Positions 62,035 to 64,000 of a DNA stretch of 64,000 bases are shown in pieces. This DNA is from Neolewinella xylanilytica (lineage in GTDB: Bacteria > Bacteroidota > Bacteroidia > Chitinophagales > Saprospiraceae), in the NCBI RefSeq assembly GCF_002934605.1, contig NZ_PTJC01000005.1:2354184-2418183 (forward strand), read 5' to 3'. The notes under the pieces were generated by a model. That model had not been told where the DNA came from and ran no database searches. It saw nothing but the letters and a program-made list of their open reading frames with translations. Each line of letters begins with the position of its first letter. Position 1 is the first letter of the stretch. A program made the position numbers and the translations under genes.

Positions 62035-62088
62035 TCCCAAAAACATGCGGCCGGGTGACGCGTTGCACGGCTTTCCGGTAAGGCTGGT

Positions 62089-62110
62089 CACCTGCGCCCC
62101 GCCGCAAAAG
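62089..62110 (-). repeat. dispersed GC hairpin repeat, copy 9 (diverged)
   Basis: CACCTGCGCCCCGCCGCAAA core in the gap before glnA; two changes compared with the consensus break the hairpin. Confidence 0.4.
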
Positions 62111-62151
62111 AACTTCATTTCTTAACCTTCTGATTTAACCCAACATAATCT

Positions 62152-63168
62152 ATGGCTACTAAACACAAGCTACAGTACGTATGGCTCGACGGTAACGAGC
62201 CCATGCAGACGCTGCGCTGCAAAACCCGCATCGAGTCCGACTTCAGCGGCAAGCTGGAGGACTGCCCGATGTGGTCCTTCGACGGATCGAGCACCCAGCA
62301 GGCCGAAGGCGGCAGCTCCGACTGTCTTCTCAAGCCAGTCATGATCGTGACCGACCCTGTTCGCAAAAACGGCTTCATCGTTCTCAACGAAGTCCTCAAC
62401 CCCGACGGCACCCCGCACCCCACCAACGCACGCGCCACGATCGACGACGAAGACCAGGATTTCTGGTTCGGCTTCGAGCAGGAATACTTCCTCATGGACG
62501 TGGAGACGGATAAGCCCCTCGGCTTCCCCGCCGACGGTAGCAACCCGCCCCCCCAGGGCCAGTACTACTGCTCGGTGGGTGCCCGCAACGCCTTCGGCCG
62601 GGAGATCATTGAGGAGCACCTCGATGCCTGCCTCGATGCCGGACTGACGGTAGAAGGCATCAACGCTGAAGTCGCTCCCGGGCAGTGGGAATTCCAAACC
62701 TTCGCCAAGGGTGCCAAAGAGGCCGGCGACCAGATCTGGATGGCCCGCTTCCTCCTGGAGCGTACGGCCGAAGCCTACGGTGTATACGTCGAGTACCACT
62801 GCAAACCGCTGAAGGGCGACTGGAACGGCTCGGGTATGCACGCAAACTTCTCCAACTCCTTCCTGCGCGACAGCGGTAACCGGGCGGACTACGAGAAAGT
62901 ATGCGAGGCCTTCCGTCCGTACACCAAGGAGCACATCGCCGTTTACGGTCACGACAACCACCTCCGCCTCACCGGTAAGCACGAGACCCAGAGCATCCAT
63001 GAGTTCAGCTTCGGTATCTCCGATCGCGGCGCCTCCATCCGGATCCCCATTGCTACGGTAGAGCGCGGCTGGAAAGGCTGGCTGGAAGACCGTCGGCCGA
63101 ACAGCGCCGCCGATCCGTATAAGGTCGCGGCCCGTATCGTGAAAACGGTGAAGCCCGTCTCCAACTAG
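62152..63168 (+). CDS. glutamine synthetase, type II (GSII)
   Basis: A 338-residue glutamine synthetase joining ammonia to glutamate with ATP. It fits the short eukaryotic-type GSII, not the roughly 470-residue GSI: KLQYVWLDGNEPMQTLRCKT, CPMWSFDGSSTQQAEGG, FWFGFEQEYFLMD (metal Glu), INAEVAPGQWEFQT, KPLKGDWNGSGMHANFS, HETQSIHEFSFGISDRGASIRIP. Gene symbol glnA is often used for other types, hence omitted. GSII lacks the adenylylation Tyr loop of GSI, so control here probably rests on transcription and PII. Terminated by a strong hairpin. Confidence 0.94.
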   Translation: MATKHKLQYVWLDGNEPMQTLRCKTRIESDFSGKLEDCPMWSFDGSSTQQAEGGSSDCLLKPVMIVTDPVRKNGFIVLNEVLNPDGTPHPTNARATIDDEDQDFWFGFEQEYFLMDVETDKPLGFPADGSNPPPQGQYYCSVGARNAFGREIIEEHLDACLDAGLTVEGINAEVAPGQWEFQTFAKGAKEAGDQIWMARFLLERTAEAYGVYVEYHCKPLKGDWNGSGMHANFSNSFLRDSGNRADYEKVCEAFRPYTKEHIAVYGHDNHLRLTGKHETQSIHEFSFGISDRGASIRIPIATVERGWKGWLEDRRPNSAADPYKVAARIVKTVKPVSN

Positions 63169-63254
63169 ACGACACGATCTGACCTTCTTTTCCCTTTCCA
63201 AAGACCTACAAGAAGGTTAAATCAGCTCAGGTTCCCTTTGGAACCCACCTTTTC

Positions 63255-63289
63255 GCCCGGCTCCTCACACTGAGGGGCCGGGCTTTTTT
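63255..63289 (+). terminator. rho-independent terminator after GSII
   Basis: GCCCGGCTCCTCA, loop CAC, TGAGGGGCCGGGC, then TTTTTT. Thirteen-bp stem with one G-U pair. Confidence 0.9.
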
Positions 63290-63349
63290 ACGTCCTTATA
63301 TATAGGTTACTGTTTTCGGCTTTACGGGCAGGGTAGGGGAGCCGCTCTA

Positions 63350-63369
63350 TTGCGCCGGGGCGCAGGAGG
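63350..63369 (+). repeat. dispersed GC hairpin repeat, copy 10
   Basis: TTGCGCCGGGGCGCAGGAGG; the core GCGC-CGGG-GCGC is kept. Confidence 0.55.
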
Positions 63370-63634
63370 AGTATGTTCCGGAATAATCCGGGTACGCTAC
63401 CGCCAGGCGACACTCCAGGGTGCTAGGTTCCGTACCGCACCCTCGCAGGACGCCCGCTCTATGCTCGACGACACGCCGAGGTGCTAGATCATCGTGCCCG
63501 GGGAAAGCACGAGACTTTGGAATGTCCATAGGACCTGCAAGTGTCTGGACGAGCACCCACAAAGGTCCGGCCAGGCAGCTGCAGCCATCAATCGAATAAT
63601 CGATAAAAGTCTGGACAAAAAAGTAACCATCCGC

Positions 63635-63666
63635 TTGCAGGAGTTCCTCGGGGCGCCTTATCTTTG
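63635..63666 (+). promoter_or_regulatory. tandem promoter 1
   Basis: TTG (63635-63637), 21-nt spacer, TATCTTTG (63659-63666). Confidence 0.6.
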
Positions 63667-63835
63667 CCATCCCGCATATGAAAAGTGCGCGATCAACACC
63701 GATTCTTGTAAAGGCGTCGGTATTTCTTCCGGACTACGGATTCCCCCGAATTGTCGAAGGCAACGGCCCCGGCAGGAGAGGATCACCGGAAGCAACGTTC
63801 CTCCGAAACGATTTCGAAAATATCTTTTGAAACAG

Positions 63836-63867
63836 TTGCAGGAGTGGAGTTGATGATCGTACCTTTG
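63836..63867 (+). promoter_or_regulatory. tandem promoter 2
   Basis: TTG (63836-63838), 21-nt spacer, TACCTTTG (63860-63867). Preceded by TTTCGAAAA and AAACAG, as is promoter 3. Confidence 0.65.
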
Positions 63868-63939
63868 CGGCCCCCGCGAACGAGCGGCGGATGATTTTAG
63901 CTTGGGCGGATGTTTTCGAAAAGAAATTTTCCCAAACAG

Positions 63940-63970
63940 TTGCACGGTTAAAAAACTTGCTGTACTTTTG
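63940..63970 (+). promoter_or_regulatory. tandem promoter 3
   Basis: TTG (63940-63942), 20-nt spacer, TACTTTTG (63963-63970). AT-rich upstream region with TTTTCGAAAA resembles an activating UP-like element. Confidence 0.65.
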
Positions 63971-64000
63971 CAGCCGCTTTGGAAGCAAGGCGAACAAAAG

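Larger units (their letters stand above)
63290..64000 (+). other. intergenic region with three promoters, no gene seen
   Basis: Beyond a GC repeat copy, no convincing coding gene is found. Short open frames at 63494-63853 and 63678-63830 lack homology. The last 370 nt hold three tandem promoters pointing out of the window. The downstream gene is not visible; tandem promoters suggest a strongly expressed unit such as an rRNA or tRNA operon. Confidence 0.6.

Noticed and set aside
62170..63201. 343-residue open frame antisense to the GSII gene
   Set aside because: High-GC shadow of a strongly biased coding sequence; no recognisable motifs, and the other strand is an undoubted glutamine synthetase.
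63678..63830. 50-residue frame 11 nt after the first tandem promoter
   Set aside because: Right distance from a promoter, but its end runs into the next promoter's upstream block and it has no recognisable sequence; more likely untranslated.
63494..63853. 119-residue frame in the promoter region at the right edge
   Set aside because: Spans two of the three tandem promoters, has a random-looking composition, and no homology.

Overview
The window looks like chromosomal DNA of a GC-rich member of the Bacteroidota, most like the Lewinella/Saprospiria group. The grounds are: TAnnTTTG-type -7 promoter boxes (with a TTG -33 element where one can be seen), two secreted proteins with type IX secretion C-terminal sorting domains, a GH92 glycosidase, a fused rhamnulose-phosphate aldolase/dehydrogenase, a GSII-type glutamine synthetase, and many short lipoproteins with SPII signals. 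The taxonomic call is inference. There are no tRNA or rRNA genes, insertion sequences, phage genes or CRISPR arrays inside the window. The right end, however, carries three stacked promoter-like sites pointing out of the window.

Layout. 1-3642: end of yidC, a DUF6438-like lipoprotein, ettA. 3688-5321: sulfite-dehydrogenase-like pair (molybdopterin enzyme plus cytochrome c) on the minus strand. 5401-8440: small membrane protein, alpha/beta hydrolase, lipoprotein pullulanase. 8610-11079: wrbA, YheT-like hydrolase, membrane protein. 11160-16850: large beta-propeller sensor kinase, lactonase-fold protein, MoxR/Mg-chelatase-like AAA protein. 17110-19211: secreted T9SS protein and a 36-residue membrane peptide. 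19304-22904: pduO-type adenosyltransferase, lpxD and a small conserved protein on the minus strand, divergent from rmlD, then argB. 22914-30551: TraB/GumN protein, DoxX, enoyl-CoA hydratase, the homogentisate pathway pair hmgA-fahA, flavin reductase, thioesterase, DUF4136 lipoprotein, Hsp20. 30739-33834: UPF1-like helicase, FKBP lipoprotein, CIA30 protein. 33916-46455: GH92 glycosidase and a complete L-rhamnose catabolic locus (mutarotase, GntR regulator, aldolase-dehydrogenase, isomerase, kinase, and an NCS1-like permease as likely sugar carrier), interrupted by an SPFH lipoprotein and a TPR protein. 46486-51877: cdsA, response regulator, hemL, lipoprotein, metZ-like enzyme, secreted T9SS heme-motif protein. 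52007-57172: tetR-ABC-hlyD-tolC export operon. 57066-63168: TPR-like protein, then a nitrogen block (glnB, amt, porin, GSII).

Most interesting signals. (1) The ABC protein of the export operon keeps Walker A but has lost the Q-loop glutamine, the LSGGQ signature, the Walker B acid pair and the H-loop histidine. (2) A palindrome CAATAGT-N3-ACTATTG occurs at the tetR promoter and again in front of a TPR-protein gene 13 kb away, suggesting a small regulon. (3) A roughly 20-bp GC-rich hairpin repeat (core GCGC-CGGR-GCGC-GGG) is scattered in about ten copies, some inside genes. (4) Two intergenic spaces (before the rhamnose isomerase and before the nitrogen-block porin) are built of 8-bp periodic repeats. 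(5) A 78-bp nested palindrome lies between the FKBP and CIA30 genes. (6) Several genes have their start codon 3-7 nt after the -7 promoter box, implying leaderless mRNAs. (7) Three tandem promoters at 63635-63970 probably drive a strongly expressed, perhaps stable-RNA, operon just outside the window.
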